A DNA stretch of 64,000 nt from Bolinopsis microptera (Eukaryota > Ctenophora > Tentaculata > Lobata > Bolinopsidae), in assembly GCF_026151205.1 (NCBI RefSeq), contig NC_087084.1:12985453-13049452 (forward strand), read 5' to 3'. The first letter of the stretch is position 1. Every line of letters starts with the position of its first letter. Positions 45,162-58,200 of the stretch are shown one piece after another. Position numbers and translations under genes: made by a program. The notes beneath the pieces are model-generated. The model saw only the letters and a list, made by a program, of their open reading frames with translations, ran no database searches and was not told the DNA's origin.

Positions 45162-45854
45162 CCATTTTCTTTTCGATGCTGCAACTAACTTAAATTCTAT
45201 ATACTATACCTAGTCTCATTGATTTTGTCGACAAATAGTTTCCGACAAAACATTAACTTAGGAACACTCTCCAAAAAATGCAGATCTCAACCCTATAAGT
45301 TAGTCACGTGACACTGACTTACTTTTGAGCTTACTTTTGTAGTCCCGGTCAGGCGGTCAGGTGACCTTGGAAGAAGGCAACGAGAAGGATGCGGCTATTT
45401 ACATATCCATAGAAAACGATCCACCAAAGATGTATTCTTCGAAAAAATAGCTTTAGGATTCTTCCATATATCTATATATGTTCAAAATGAGTCAAAGGCG
45501 TGTCCACCATTTTACGGGGATCCTATAAAGGGCTTTTCTAAGGTACATATATAATACAATCAAATATTCAATATTTATCTTTGAAAAATTCGTATTTCGG
45601 CTTCTGAACATCGTAAAATGTTAAAGTTGAAGTTTTTTGAAGTTCAATATTATGCAATGTACCCCCTCAAAATGTTCTCAATATTACCTACAAATTATAC
45701 AGCAATTATATAATAGATATGTTCTTATGTATTGATTTCAATTTATTTGTTAAACCGATTTTTAGCTGGCGCGATTTTAAATTTTCGTATCTGGAGTTAA
45801 TAACCCTCTAGAAACTTCTTAATAGGTTGAAATCTGAAGCCTGGCGTCTCTACA
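45162..45854. other. Intergenic interval before receptor B
   Basis: No gene recognised; a CACGTG occurs in 'gtcacgtgacactga' (45305). This should hold the promoter of receptor B. Confidence 0.4.
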
Positions 45855-48800
45855 ATGCTAAATTACACGATTCTCTTATCAATATTAGTGATCCATAATG
45901 TACGATCATCTTTGACCGGTAGGTTGTACAATTCTTAATTTGAAATATGTTAACCCAACTTGAATTAACAGTTTAAGCGCTTTATTGGCTCTTTTTGGAT
46001 CTTTATAATTTATATTTTCGATGCAGATGAGGTCAAACATTATCCAAACTCTAGAATCTAGGCTCCTTGACGTTAGGACCGTACAAAATAAGTGCAATCA
46101 ATACTTTCGGCGAAATTTTTATGTTTTGTTCCTCATGATTATTTGTGGTTCTCGTGAATTGGACAGCAACATAAGTATTGCTAATTTGTTGCAGGGAACA
46201 GTGGAATTAAATTTCATTTGGTGAACAGTGGAAACAGACTTTCTACTAACAGCTTTGGGGTGATCTTTGTTGAAGAAAATGAAGAGGTAAAACCTTTTTT
46301 TCGTGATATTAAATACTCATAATTGTTATGCGACCTAATTTTTGAATGTTTGATGGAAAACTCAACATGACAACATGTTCACATATCATAGGAAGGATAT
46401 TGTTCGCTGTCCTTGTGACTTCTTCCTTAACGAAATCTCGAAATGTCACAAAGGAACACGGTCTTTGAGCACCGTCCTGATTTAAGAAACTGAAATTGGA
46501 CCATATTCCCTCTTATTTTTGTTGCATTATATTATAAAAGTTTCTCATCTTCAGATAATGCCCCTTGCAAACATCTACGGAGACTCCAAATGCCTTTCTG
46601 ATCACATGTGCCAAAGAATGGGTTTTACTAAGGCCATCAGCAGCTTTTCGGGGGAAGCCAAGTTTGATTATCACAGTGCGAAAGTTGAAGGAAACTGGAC
46701 ACATGCTCAGCTGGACGTAGTCAAGTGTGACTATACTATAGACGGATCCCTTGATGTGGACGTTCAGCTCAAGCGTAAACTATCTTCATTGATGATTCCC
46801 ACAGATAGTTGGATGCTCCTGTGTGAACCAGTAATAGGTTTTTTACAAACCAATTTTTTTCTTATTTTGAATGATCAACATATTCTTGATCTATAAATTA
46901 AAAATATCCAGTTATAATTAAAATCCATTTCAGAGGACTGCCCGATAGTTGAAAAGGGCAAATTCCTAAAGAAGGTTTGCATTGAGGACCATGGTTACAC
47001 TGTTCACCAGTGTCATAACTCTAACAGCTACTACGTCGTTAAGCCGATGGACTATTACAATATCTTTGATCACATCTGCGAGGTGGACCCTCGTTTCTAT
47101 CAGAGTTGCGGTGAAGGGAACGATCAATTATCATCAAACAATAAAACCCTCTGTGGGGACTACATTTGTGAGCTCCCACCAATGCTTGACCAATATCTAG
47201 GTTCATATTCACTCCCCCCGAATATGGCCTGTCAGAGACAACCTTGCGATGGTCGACCCTGTAGGAACACTCCAGTCTGCACTAACTTGGACTTATCCGG
47301 TCCTGCTTGCACAGATGCAGAGGGCCCAGCAGAGACAACTGTCCGGCTAAAGACAGGTATGGTGGTGCCCCAATCCACGGTGTGTAATGGTAAATGTGAC
47401 GGTCACTACCGCTGCGAGGATGAGGCGCTATGTGGGGGCTATCTCTATGGAATATATTGTAACAACTACCAAGGAGCACTGAACTATGTTTATCCCGGCG
47501 ACATGTGTAACGGATTGGATTCGTATTTGTGTGCAAATGGTGAGGATGAACGGGGGTGCCCAGATGTAACCAACTTGACTTGGACGGAGAAGTGTAAAAT
47601 GTTTGATACACGGTTAGGAGGAGGTGTGTGGGTCAGGGTAAGTTAGCTGTAATATCTTGATTCACTTTCTTATTTCATGGGCCCAGCAAAACGTTTAGCA
47701 AGTCTGTGACCACTGATTCTGTCGAAGGGCTTCTTTCAGGATGGGCTTTCCAATGCAACCATACAATTTTCACATATGTTAACATTAATAAGTGGACTAT
47801 GAATATAGTTCACAGTCAACACTACCTACAGCTACTGATGACAGAAACATGGTAAAGAATTAGGCTAAAACCAAAATTTAAAAAGCTATGAATTTTCGCT
47901 GAAAGAAAAGCTTTCAGCTTTTAATCTGTCCATCAACTGAGGAAACCATGCGACCCACCACCTCTAACATAGTGACCTCCCAGGTGAGCTCTATAATAAA
48001 CAGTACAAGATGTGTAGCACCCTGGAAAAAACCTGCCAACGCCTTCCCGATCATTCCGCTATGTGCTAACTTCTGGGACCAGACAAATTGCACTGATCCA
48101 AACAGGTTAAATTACTGAATTTAATTTCTTTGTTTTTAATTCTAATATTCTAACCTACTGAGCCAATTTGAATTGCAAGGAAAATGTTTTTTATTGTAAT
48201 CCTGATACTCAATAGGGGTATCTTGACTTGCAATATAGGAGGATACAAGTCAACTGTGTCAAGATTTTTGGTGTGTCATAGATTGACAACCATTCCCAGA
48301 CTATGCGACAGCGGAGTTGACCAGGTAAGAATCTTCAACTATTTCTCCTTAAATAAAATTTCAGGTAAGTAATAGAGTTAAAGCCCCAATTATAAAGGTT
48401 TATTACTCAACTAATCAATCTTTTCACAATTTTCAGGCGTGCGAGTTAGCTTCACCGACGTGTTTCATTCACAAACACAGGCTCTGTGACGGCATAAAAG
48501 ATTGCCTGAATGATGAAGATGAGGATCTAAAATCTTGCAACTCCCTAACACAACGAAAGTGTCATAGAGCTTACAAACATGAACAACCGCTCAGAATTCC
48601 TCTGGCATGGCTTCAAGATGGTGTGAAAGATTGTGTGAATGGTATTGATGAGGATGATAGCTGGCCAGTTTGCGGTTTTGGGCCAACAAAACGATTCATT
48701 ACCAAAACAAATCCTGCTTGCGACGAGGTTTTCCTTTGTAAACTGGGACAAGAGACTAGATACGTTGAGTTTCAGGACCTTTGTGGCGGTAAGCAGACTT

Positions 48801-51097
48801 GCGGTCAAGAAAAAGGGGTGTGTCAAAAATCTCACGAGATTACTCCTACCTTTGACAAAGTTTTGACCGTAATAAGATCGGGGCAAAATGAAAAGCGTCT
48901 GTTGTACTGCTTGCAAGGACTAAGCGATATTCAACAAATTTCAGAAAACTGTATAAGAGAAAAAGTAAACTTATCAAGACAAGACATATTTGGAGTAAAT
49001 TCAGACATCACAGTCGTTTATCCGAATCGAATGATTGACTGTGACTACACGTTTGGAGAACTCTATTTAATTTTGAGCTGTTCAGGCCGTTGCAAAAACT
49101 CGAAATGCCCATTAAAGAAAACCATTCGATACGACGCTTGCCCTCAGCAATACCCAAACCGTGTTTACACAGTGGCACAAAACTCTTTCCTGACCTTCGT
49201 AACGAAAACAAAACACAGTTACACCAACGATCTCTTTGTATGTCGCAACAGCCTTTGTATAACCCAAGACAAAGTTTGCAACGTTGTGGACGACTGTGGG
49301 GATGGTTCTGACGAAGAGACCTGTACCAATGTGTTTCGCTGTCACTCAAAAGAGCGGTTCATTCCAGTAACTGAGAAATGTGATGGAACTGTGGACTGCC
49401 TGGACTTCTCGGATGAGTGTAACTCAGATTGCGGTAAAAATATCGTTCAACAAACCTTCCTCAAGATGTTGTGTTGGATTTTGGGGATATTAGCAATACT
49501 TTTTAATCTCATGACATTCTGTCGGACCTGGGCTGTCGTTGAAGATAAGAACACTACGGTTATGAGAAACAGGCTCTTGGTGTTTCTGATCTCCGTTGGA
49601 GACTTCCTAATGGGTGTATATTTGCTGTGGTTGGCTGTCAACGACATGATTGTGTACGGGGCAAATTACTGCTCCAACCAGCGCGTTTGGCTGTCAAGCT
49701 TTGGTTGCTCAGCTATTGGCGTTATCAGCACGATTGGGAGCCAATTGTCATTATTTTCAATGACTGTTCTCAGTATTGTCCGCATAGTTGGGGTAAACAG
49801 GAAAATCAACACGAGGAGGAAAGTTACAAATAAAGCAATTATGCAGATAGTTTTGGTGATGGCGGCGATTTTAGTGATATCAGTGACCATAGCAGTGGTC
49901 CCCTTGGTGCCTTATTTTGATGATTTCTTTGTGAATGGTATGACGTATAAACCTTCAGTAAGATTGTTCATAGGGGCACCAGGGAAAGAAGCTCATTTAG
50001 ATATACTACAAGAATACTACGGGAAAATAAAATCTGAGACTCTCAGCTGGAGAATTATAAACGATCTCGTTGATGGAATGTTTTCCAATGATTATGGAGG
50101 TGACGTTCTCGGCCGAAAGAAACTCGAGTTTTATGGAAATGATGGGGTTTGCCTCTTCAAATTTTTTGTAGAACCAAATGACCCACAAAGATTTTATACT
50201 TGGACTATTCTGGCGATTAACGTTTTATGTTTTATCATCATCTCAGTATCCTACGTGTACATCAACGTTACAGCTAATGCAGTCAGCCAGAAAATTGGAA
50301 ACAAGAACAGAAAGCTACAACAAAAAATATCACTGATCATTATTACAGATTTCTTCTGTTGGCTACCTATTGTCATCGCATGCTGCCTTCATTCCAGTGA
50401 AGTTATCAACGCCACACCCTGGTACCCAATCATTTCAATAATTTTTCTACCAATGAACTCGGTTATCAACCCTTTACTGTACAGTGATTTCGTGGCAGAC
50501 ACTGTAAGTTCAGCGCTTAAATGGTCGAAAACGGTAGTGAAACGGAAGTGTGCTCATGTGCCCACAGATACGGACATTGCTGCAGGAGATGGTCACCCAA
50601 AAACGGGGGTACTCATGAAAACAGAAAGCAAAAAATCAGGAAGAAATGTGAAGAATGTGCAATATGATACTGGAGGAAGCATCAAAACTGATAACAAAGT
50701 TCAAGATATGCAAGATGTTATCGAACAAGACAAAAACCCTAATAATCGAGTTCAAGATGTGCATGATGAAATTGAACAAGGCGAGAATACTGATAGCCAA
50801 GATGTTCAAGATGACATCGAACGGGGCGAGAAAACTGATACTCTGGTAAAAGATGTTCAAGATGACATCGAACAAAACGAGAAAACTGATACTCAGATAA
50901 AAGATGTTCAAGATGACATCGAAAAAGACGAGAAAACTGATACTCTGGTAAAAGATGTTCAAGATGACATCGAACAAGACGAGAAAACAGATACTCTGGT
51001 AAAAGATGTTCAAGATGACATCGAAAAAGACAAGAAAACTGATAATCTGGTAAAAGATGTTCAAGACGTCCAAGATAATATTGAACAGGGAAACTGA
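45855..51097 (+). CDS. Receptor B: intact SRCR-like/LDLa class-A GPCR with 17-residue tail repeats
   Basis: Exons by hand: 45855-45918, 46195-46286, 46555-46837, 46934-47637, 47984-48105, 48216-48324 and 48437-51097, summing to 4035 nt (1344 residues). Residues 1-21 are a signal peptide. Exons 2-3 (to ~146) resemble a divergent SRCR domain (IKFHLVNSGN, CLSDHMCQRMGFTKAISSFS, LDVVKCDY). Exons 4-7 hold a Cys-rich ectodomain ending in two clear LDLa modules (CNVVDDCGDGSDEETC, CDGTVDCLDFSDEC; ~726-790). Seven helices span ~801-1142: FNL in helix 1, SVGDFLMG in 2, CWLPI in 6, NPLLY in 7, and FYGNDGVCLF in loop 2 as in relaxin/LGR-type receptors. The helix 3 arginine motif is VRI, without the usual acidic residue. 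The tail (~200 residues) ends in about eight DVQDDIEQDEKTDTLVK-type repeats. Ligand unknown; likely a plasma-membrane receptor. Confidence 0.82.
50696..51097 (+). repeat. 51-bp coding tandem repeat, tail of receptor B
   Basis: About eight units of the 17-residue motif KDVQDDIE(Q/K)DEKTDTLV; the first two are degenerate, the last is truncated to the stop. Confidence 0.93.
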
Positions 51098-52247
51098 CTT
51101 AAGCATCAAAGTGTTTGTAACGATCATATTTATAAAATGCTTATTTAAAGATTTTTTTAGCGTAAAACTTATTTTCAGCTCTACTCAGCGAATCATGAAA
51201 ATGCTGTTATTATTGTTTTCCAGTAAATTAGATCTTGCAAGGTGACGCAATTATAATGGGGGTAGAAGCACAAAAGGTTTAATCCTCCATCAATAGGAGG
51301 ACCCTTCAAAATGGGCTGCTGGGTTGTTTTTTTCTAAAAGTAGGCTGGATTTTTTTTAAAAGTTTCAAAATATTTGGAATGGCCACATTCGAGTTTTGCG
51401 GAGCAAAAAGTGCCCCTAACTCCTCTTTAAAGTAAAGCTCAGACACTGCTTAACTCAAACGGGGAACCCCTCAAATTAGGACACACCCAACTTGCCACAT
51501 CTCTGCTTCTTAATGTCCGCTGGTTTTGCAACAATACAAATGTCCGTAATGTGGGTTCTGAACAACGTGTTTAATTCTATTTTAGCTTTTTAGGAGGATG
51601 GTTGCCATGGTTGGTTCATTGATGAGTGTGTTGAGATGCAATAAAGCAACAAAAAATAAGAAAACCTCAATGACTTTCTACTGAAACGAGCAGCATGGTG
51701 TTATATGAATAACCAACAGTTCTGAGCTCAAGATTTCTTTGCTTTATCATTGGTTGGATAAGAGCACGGAGTCGGTTGCTGTGTTGTGATTGGTCAGGGC
51801 TCGAACACGTGGCCTCATGATTCTTACAATCAGAAGCTTTAATAATACTACTGCTTATTATTATTTATGTGCGAACTATAGCAAGGTAAAAAATAATATA
51901 GCTCTATTTTGACCACCAATATTAAAGTATTAACCAATATCTCAATATTCTTATTAAGATGCTAGAACAAATATTCTTCAACATCTTGAAATGCAAATAC
52001 TTACAAAAACAATGGTATTCTATTGTCAGAAAATGAGTTCAGGCAGTCCCAACTTTCTCATTGGTTTGATGACGACAGTTATTATATTGTGATAGGTCGA
52101 GATTCAGTCACGTGGTCATGTTGACCTGTCACGTGATGTATCCTGGTTACAGCAGGATTGAAACTATTTCTAACTAGCTCTACTCAGTTCCTCATTTCTA
52201 AATTTCTGTTTTTTTGTTAACGTGAGACGTGAGTAAGACGAGAGATA
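51098..52247. other. Intergenic interval between receptors B and C
   Basis: No gene recognised. 'tcctccatcaataggagga' at 51281-51300 is a small imperfect palindrome. The 3' UTR of B and promoter of C should lie here; 'gtcacgtggtc' and 'gtcacgtgatg' (52112-52138) give two CACGTG sites 110-140 bp before the ATG of C. Confidence 0.45.
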
Positions 52248-55200
52248 ATGACTAAAATCATAATCCTTCTCATCGTCTCAGGAGTGGTGACAGTAGGCTC
52301 AGCTTCAGGCAAGCATATTGAGCAAGGTTAGGTTATTGTATCCAATCCGACGGTCGATGGCTCTATGTTGTTGATTTACACGATACTATGTACGCACCAT
52401 ACTCCCCAATTCTACTTTCAACTGAACAGTTAAAGATAATATGTTACAGGGGGCAAGGAGCTAACATTTCATCTGGTGAACGGAAGTATAGACTTGTCTA
52501 CTAGTGGCTTTGGAATTTTCTTTGCTCAAGATGGAAATAAAAGGGTATGTCATTAAAATTGCTATGTTAGAGCTATATTAGCCATCATATTGGATCAACA
52601 AAAAATGTTTGTGCTACTAATGAGTTTGTGTATATAATATACTTCAGTCATCATCATTATCAAATATTTGTCCATATTTAGAGTGTTTCGATTTATCATT
52701 TTATTTCATCTTAAAGTTAGTTTTCTTGAACAATTAGTTTTTTTTGAAAATTGTTCAATTGGCTACCTTCTCAAGAATATTACTATCATGTGATATATAA
52801 AGATGCCGATATAGAGATTCGCTTCCGAACTGTCTATTATCGACCTCCACGGAAATATTTCCACACTGAAAATGAACTGAGTTCCCTATTATTTCTTTCG
52901 AACATAACATTTACTCAATATTCATTTTCAGATAATTCCTGTTACAGATATCCAAGGATATTCCGAATGCTTTTTTGACCATATTTGCCAAAAAATGGGT
53001 TTTGAGGAAGGAATTAGTGGGTTCGTGGGGACAGTTAGGTTCGAGAAGAAGAACCCATACCGCAAAAGTGCCGTGTTAGATAACATAAAATGTGATTACA
53101 AATCAGACGGAACCGCTGAAGCTCACTATAATTTTGGAATTTCAAAAAAGAATGGGGATGCTCAGAGATCTGATCCAAGTTATTGGATACTGTTGTGTGG
53201 ACCGATGAAAGGTTTGTTGGTGATTGTTTGGCAAATTATAGGTTAAATGCCGACCGGCTATTACAGTCGGCCGTTACGGTAACAGCCCTCTCACAGCCCT
53301 ATCAAAACACAAGTAAGCGTCTAATAGTAGACGATATGGCGATTAACTGGCTGTTAGAGGGCTGTTACCGTAACAGCCGGCTATTCTAATAACATCACAT
53401 ATTTTTTTAAGAATATTCCACACTATAGTTGAATTTTTTCCTTTTCACCCTTTTGAAAAAAGGCAATAGTGAAAGGTTACGAATGGACGTTTTTGCAGAA
53501 AAACGTGGATTTTGGAGATTGCAGTAGGTGAGTCTGAATATGTCGTCAGTCCTTCCTTACTTCCGTTAGTAACCATGCAACGAAAAAGTTGCGCGCGCGA
53601 GGATTGCTTGCGGAGATGTGATGTATAGATAGCCTGTGATCTATGAATGCGCGGCGCAACTGTGTTTTAATGTATACGATGTAATGTATAATATTAGGTT
53701 ATAAGCCCAATTTGTACGTGGCACGCGTAGTGTATTGATGTGTACACGAGTATAGTTACCTTTGCTTACAATTTAAGTTCTTTGCTTTACAAGTTAAGTT
53801 CTTTGGCAATTGAACTGAATTTCAAGTGTTTCCTCAATTCCTGTACTTAATGCATAATTTATCAATATTATTATCATGAAGACTGAAGTGAGCTGATTGG
53901 AGCTTATACTTAAATTTATAGTAAATGTGAAATGGAAATCTAGCGTCCGCCAAAACGAAACAACGGGCGCAATTCTTGTTTATAATAACATTGGTTTAAG
54001 TTCAACCGTGGTTTTTCACGTAGGGTAATATATGCATTTTCTACGCGCTGCTGATAATAAGAGCAATACCGAAAGTGCATTTTGGTGCTGACAATTTTTA
54101 AGCCGCGCCACAACTTTAAATTCTCAGCTGAATGTTTGTTTCCAACAAACTTAGACGCAAAAATTGAAGCCATTTATAAGGTTGCAGTTAAAAATATACT
54201 AAAAATTCAAAATACCCTTTTTAAGTTTGCGTTGCTTTCAGAGGACTGTGCGATAGTCAATAAAAACAACTACTTGAAGAAGCGTTGCATCGAGGACCTC
54301 GGTTACTCAGTCCACCAGTGTCACAGCTCAAACAGTTACTTCGTGGTTAAAACGTGGGAAACGCAAAGATTAAGTGTGTTTGACCGGATCTGTGAAGCAG
54401 ATCCTTATTTCTATCAGACTTGTGGTGAAGGGATCCATAACCTAGCATCGAACAATCTAACCCTGTGCGGGGACTACATGTGTAAGCAACCGCCACCGCC
54501 TAAAAAGACCTTATCCAGCTACTCGATACCCCCAGATATGGCCTGTCAGAGACAACCTTGCGATTCTCGGCCCTGTTGGATTACTCCAGTCTGCACTAAC
54601 TTGGATCTGACTGGTGCTGCCTGCATAGATTCACAGGGACCAGTAGAGACAGCTGTCCGACTGAGGACAGGTATGGTGGTGCCCCACTCCTCCCTGTGTA
54701 ATGGTATATGTGACGTTCACTTCCGCTGTGAGGATGAGGCAGAATGTGGGGGCTATCTCTATGGAAGATTCTGTTATGTAGAAGGGCAGCCGAGACCAAA
54801 CTACGCTTATCCCTCTACAATTTGTGACGGGGGTATTTCGCACTTGTGTGAAAATGGGGACGATGAATTCGAATGTCCGAATAATATAACTGATTTGCCT
54901 TGGACGGAGAAGTGCGAATCCTTTACGAGCAGTTTGGTTAGTGAACTGCTATTTCTATTGAGAGTTTGGTTAGTGAACTGCTATTTCTATTGAGAGTTTG
55001 GTTAGTGAACTGCTATTTCTATTGAGAGTTTGGTTAGTGAACTGCTATTTCTATTGAGAGTTTGGTTAGTGGACTGCTATTTCTATTGAGAGTTTGGTTA
55101 GTGAACTGCTATTTCTATTGAGAGTTTGGTTAGTGAACTGCTATTTCTATTGAGAGTTTGGTTAGTGAACTGCTATTTCTATTGAGAGTTTGGTTAGTGA

Positions 55201-58200
55201 ACTGCTATTTCTATTGAGAGTTTGGTTAGTGAACTGCTATTTCTATTGAGAGTTTGGTTAGTGAACTGCTATTTCTATTGAGAGTTTGGTTAGTGAACTG
55301 CTATTTCTATTGAGAGTTTGGTTAGTGAACTGCTATTTCTATTGAGAGTTTGGTTAGTGAACTGCTATTTCTATTGAGAGTTTGGTTAGTGGACTGCTAT
55401 TTCTATTGAGAGTTTGGTTAGTGAACTGCTATTTCTATTGAGATTTTGGTTAGTGAACTGCTATTTCTATTGAGAGTTTGGTTAGTGAACTGCTATTTCT
55501 ATTGAGAGTTTGGTTAGTGAACTGCTATTTCTATTGAGAGTTTGGTTAGTGAACTGCTATTTCTATTGAGAGTTTGGTTAGTGAACTGCTATTTCTATTG
55601 AGAGTTTGGTTAGTGAACTGCTATTTCTATTGAGAGTTTGGTTAGTGAACTGCTATTTCTATTGAGAGTTTGGTTAGTGAACTGCTATTTCTATTGAGAG
55701 TTTGGTTAGTGAACTGCTATTTCTATTGAGAGTTTGGTTAGTGGACTGCTATTTCTATTGAGAGTTTGGTTAGTGGACTGCTATTTCTATTGAGAGTTTG
55801 GTTAGTGGACTGCTATTTCTATTGAGATTTTGGTTAGTGAACTGCTATTTCTATTGAGAGTTTGGTTAGTGAACTGCTATTTCTATTGAGAGTTTGGTTA
55901 GTGAACTGCTATTTCTATTGAGAGTTTGGTTAGTGAACTGCTATTTCTATTGAGAGTTTGGTTAGTGAACTGCTATTTCTATTGAGAGTTTGGTTAGTGA
56001 ACTGCTATTTCTATTGAGAGTTTGGTTAGTGAACTGCTATTTCTATTGAGAGTTTGGTTAGTGAACTGCTATTTCTATTGAGAGTTTGGTTAGTGAACTG
56101 CTATTTCTATTGAGAGTTTGGTTTGAATAGAACTTTAATGATTGATGATATTTGAACACCATATAATATGTATTATATACTATTATATTATATGTAGAAA
56201 TGTAAAAGACGTCATAGCACACCGCCAGGTAAAAGTAAGAGGTAAAACTGCTGCAAACTTAGAGAAATATGTAGCAATACACACCCAATTGAGGGCGGTT
56301 TAGCTTATAAGACAGCTGCAAATATACCGGATCCAAACAGCAGGATCCTGGTAAAATTTATCATAATATGAACATACTTCAATGAAGCAAAAGGAGTAAT
56401 TCACATAAATTATGAAACCAAATTGAAATTCAGTTTGGTGAACAAAGAACACCAAACTGTAGATACTGCATTTAATCCACTTCTAAAACTCGCAGCTGTT
56501 CTAATCAAACAACACCTTAGCAACAACACCCTAGCAACAACACCCTAGCAACAACACCCTAACAACAACACCCTAACAACACCCTAACAACACCCTAGGT
56601 AAGAGCTATTGTTAACCGTACAAGATGTGTAGCAGCCTGGAGAAAACTTACCAACATTTACAGAATTATACCTATGTGTAACAACTTTTGGGACCAGACG
56701 AATTGCACTGATCCAAATAGGTTTATTGACCGAATAGGCGTTGAATTCAATTTTACTTATATTTATAACTGAATTACGGATATAATTCTATTTGAAAAAG
56801 AAGATTGTTACTAATTGTAACCCCACAACACCCACAACAGGGGTATATTGACTTGCAACATAGGAGGATACAGTTCAACTTTGTCAATATATTTGGTGTG
56901 TCATGAGTTGACAACAATTCCTCGAATGTGCGACGATGGAGTAGGTCAGGTAAGAATCTTCAACTGTCTCTCTTAAATAAAATTTTACCATTTCTGATGG
57001 TTTATGTTTACATCTGCAATAATTTAAATGCTTTTTTATTTAACTGCGAACCTTTGGTCCAATTGGTCCAAATAACTATTATAATATGTATATAATTATA
57101 ACTTTTAAGATTCGTGTAAACAATTCTATAATTGAAATTAAACACACAATAAAATGGTTTCGTATAATGTGATCTCCCAGGTATGTGAATCAGTTTCACC
57201 GACGTGTTTTATTCACAAACACAGGCTCTGTGACGGCATAAAAGATTGCCTGAATGATGAAGATGAGGATCTAAAATCTTGCAACTCCCTAACACAACGA
57301 ACGTGTCATAGAGCTTACAGACATGAACAACCGCTCAGAATTCCTCTGGCATGGCTTCAAGATGGTGTGAAAGATTGTGTGAATGGTATTGATGAGGATG
57401 ATAGCTGGCCAGTTTGCGGTTTTGGGCCAACAAAACGATTCATTACCAAAACAAATCCTGTTTGCGACGAGGTTTTCCTTTGTAAACTGGGACAAGAGAC
57501 TAGATATGTTGAGTTTCAGGACCTTTGTGATGGCAAAGATGCTTGTGGTCGAGAAAAGAGAGCTTGTCAAAAATCTCATGAGATGACTCCTACCTTTGAC
57601 AAAGTTTTAACCACAGTCAAATTTGGAAAAAGTGAAAAGCGCCTAATGTACTGCTTGCAAGGACTCACAGACATACAGAAACTTTCCGAAACGTGCGTGA
57701 GGAAGGAAGTGAATTTAACAAAACAGGACGTTTTTGGAGTAAATTTAGATATCACAGTCGTTTATCCGAATAAAATGTTTAACTGTGACTACACATTTGG
57801 GGAACTCTATTTAATTTTGAGCTGTTCAGGCCGTTGTGAAAATTCTACTTGTCCATTAAAGGAAATTTATCGATTCGACGCTTGCCCTCAGCAATACCCA
57901 AACCGGGTCTACACAGTGGCACAAAACTCATTTCTCACATTCGTCACGAAAACAAGACACGGTTACACCAACGATCTCTTTGTATGTCGCAACAGCCTTT
58001 GTATAACCCAAGACAAAGTTTGCAACGTCGTGGACGACTGTGGAGATGGTTCTGACGAAGAGACCTGTACCAATGTGTTTCGCTGTCACTCAAAAGAGCG
58101 GTTCATTCCAGTAACTGAGAAATGTGATGGAACTGTGGACTGCCTGGACTTCTCGGATGAATGTAACTCAGACTGCGGTAAAAATATTGTTCAACAAACC

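Noticed and set aside
54082-54241. Upstream Met extension of exon 4 of receptor C
   Set aside because: The region before 54242 is intronic: a good acceptor and the conserved exon start shared with A and B fall at 54242.
54933-56124. Possible CRISPR array (32-bp repeats)
   Set aside because: Units are directly adjacent with no unique spacers and sit in an intron of an animal gene.
57154-57180. ATG at 57154 as the start of a separate 1691-residue protein
   Set aside because: These 27 bases precede a perfect CAG acceptor that matches paralogs A and B; the exon starts at 57181 and joins exon 6.
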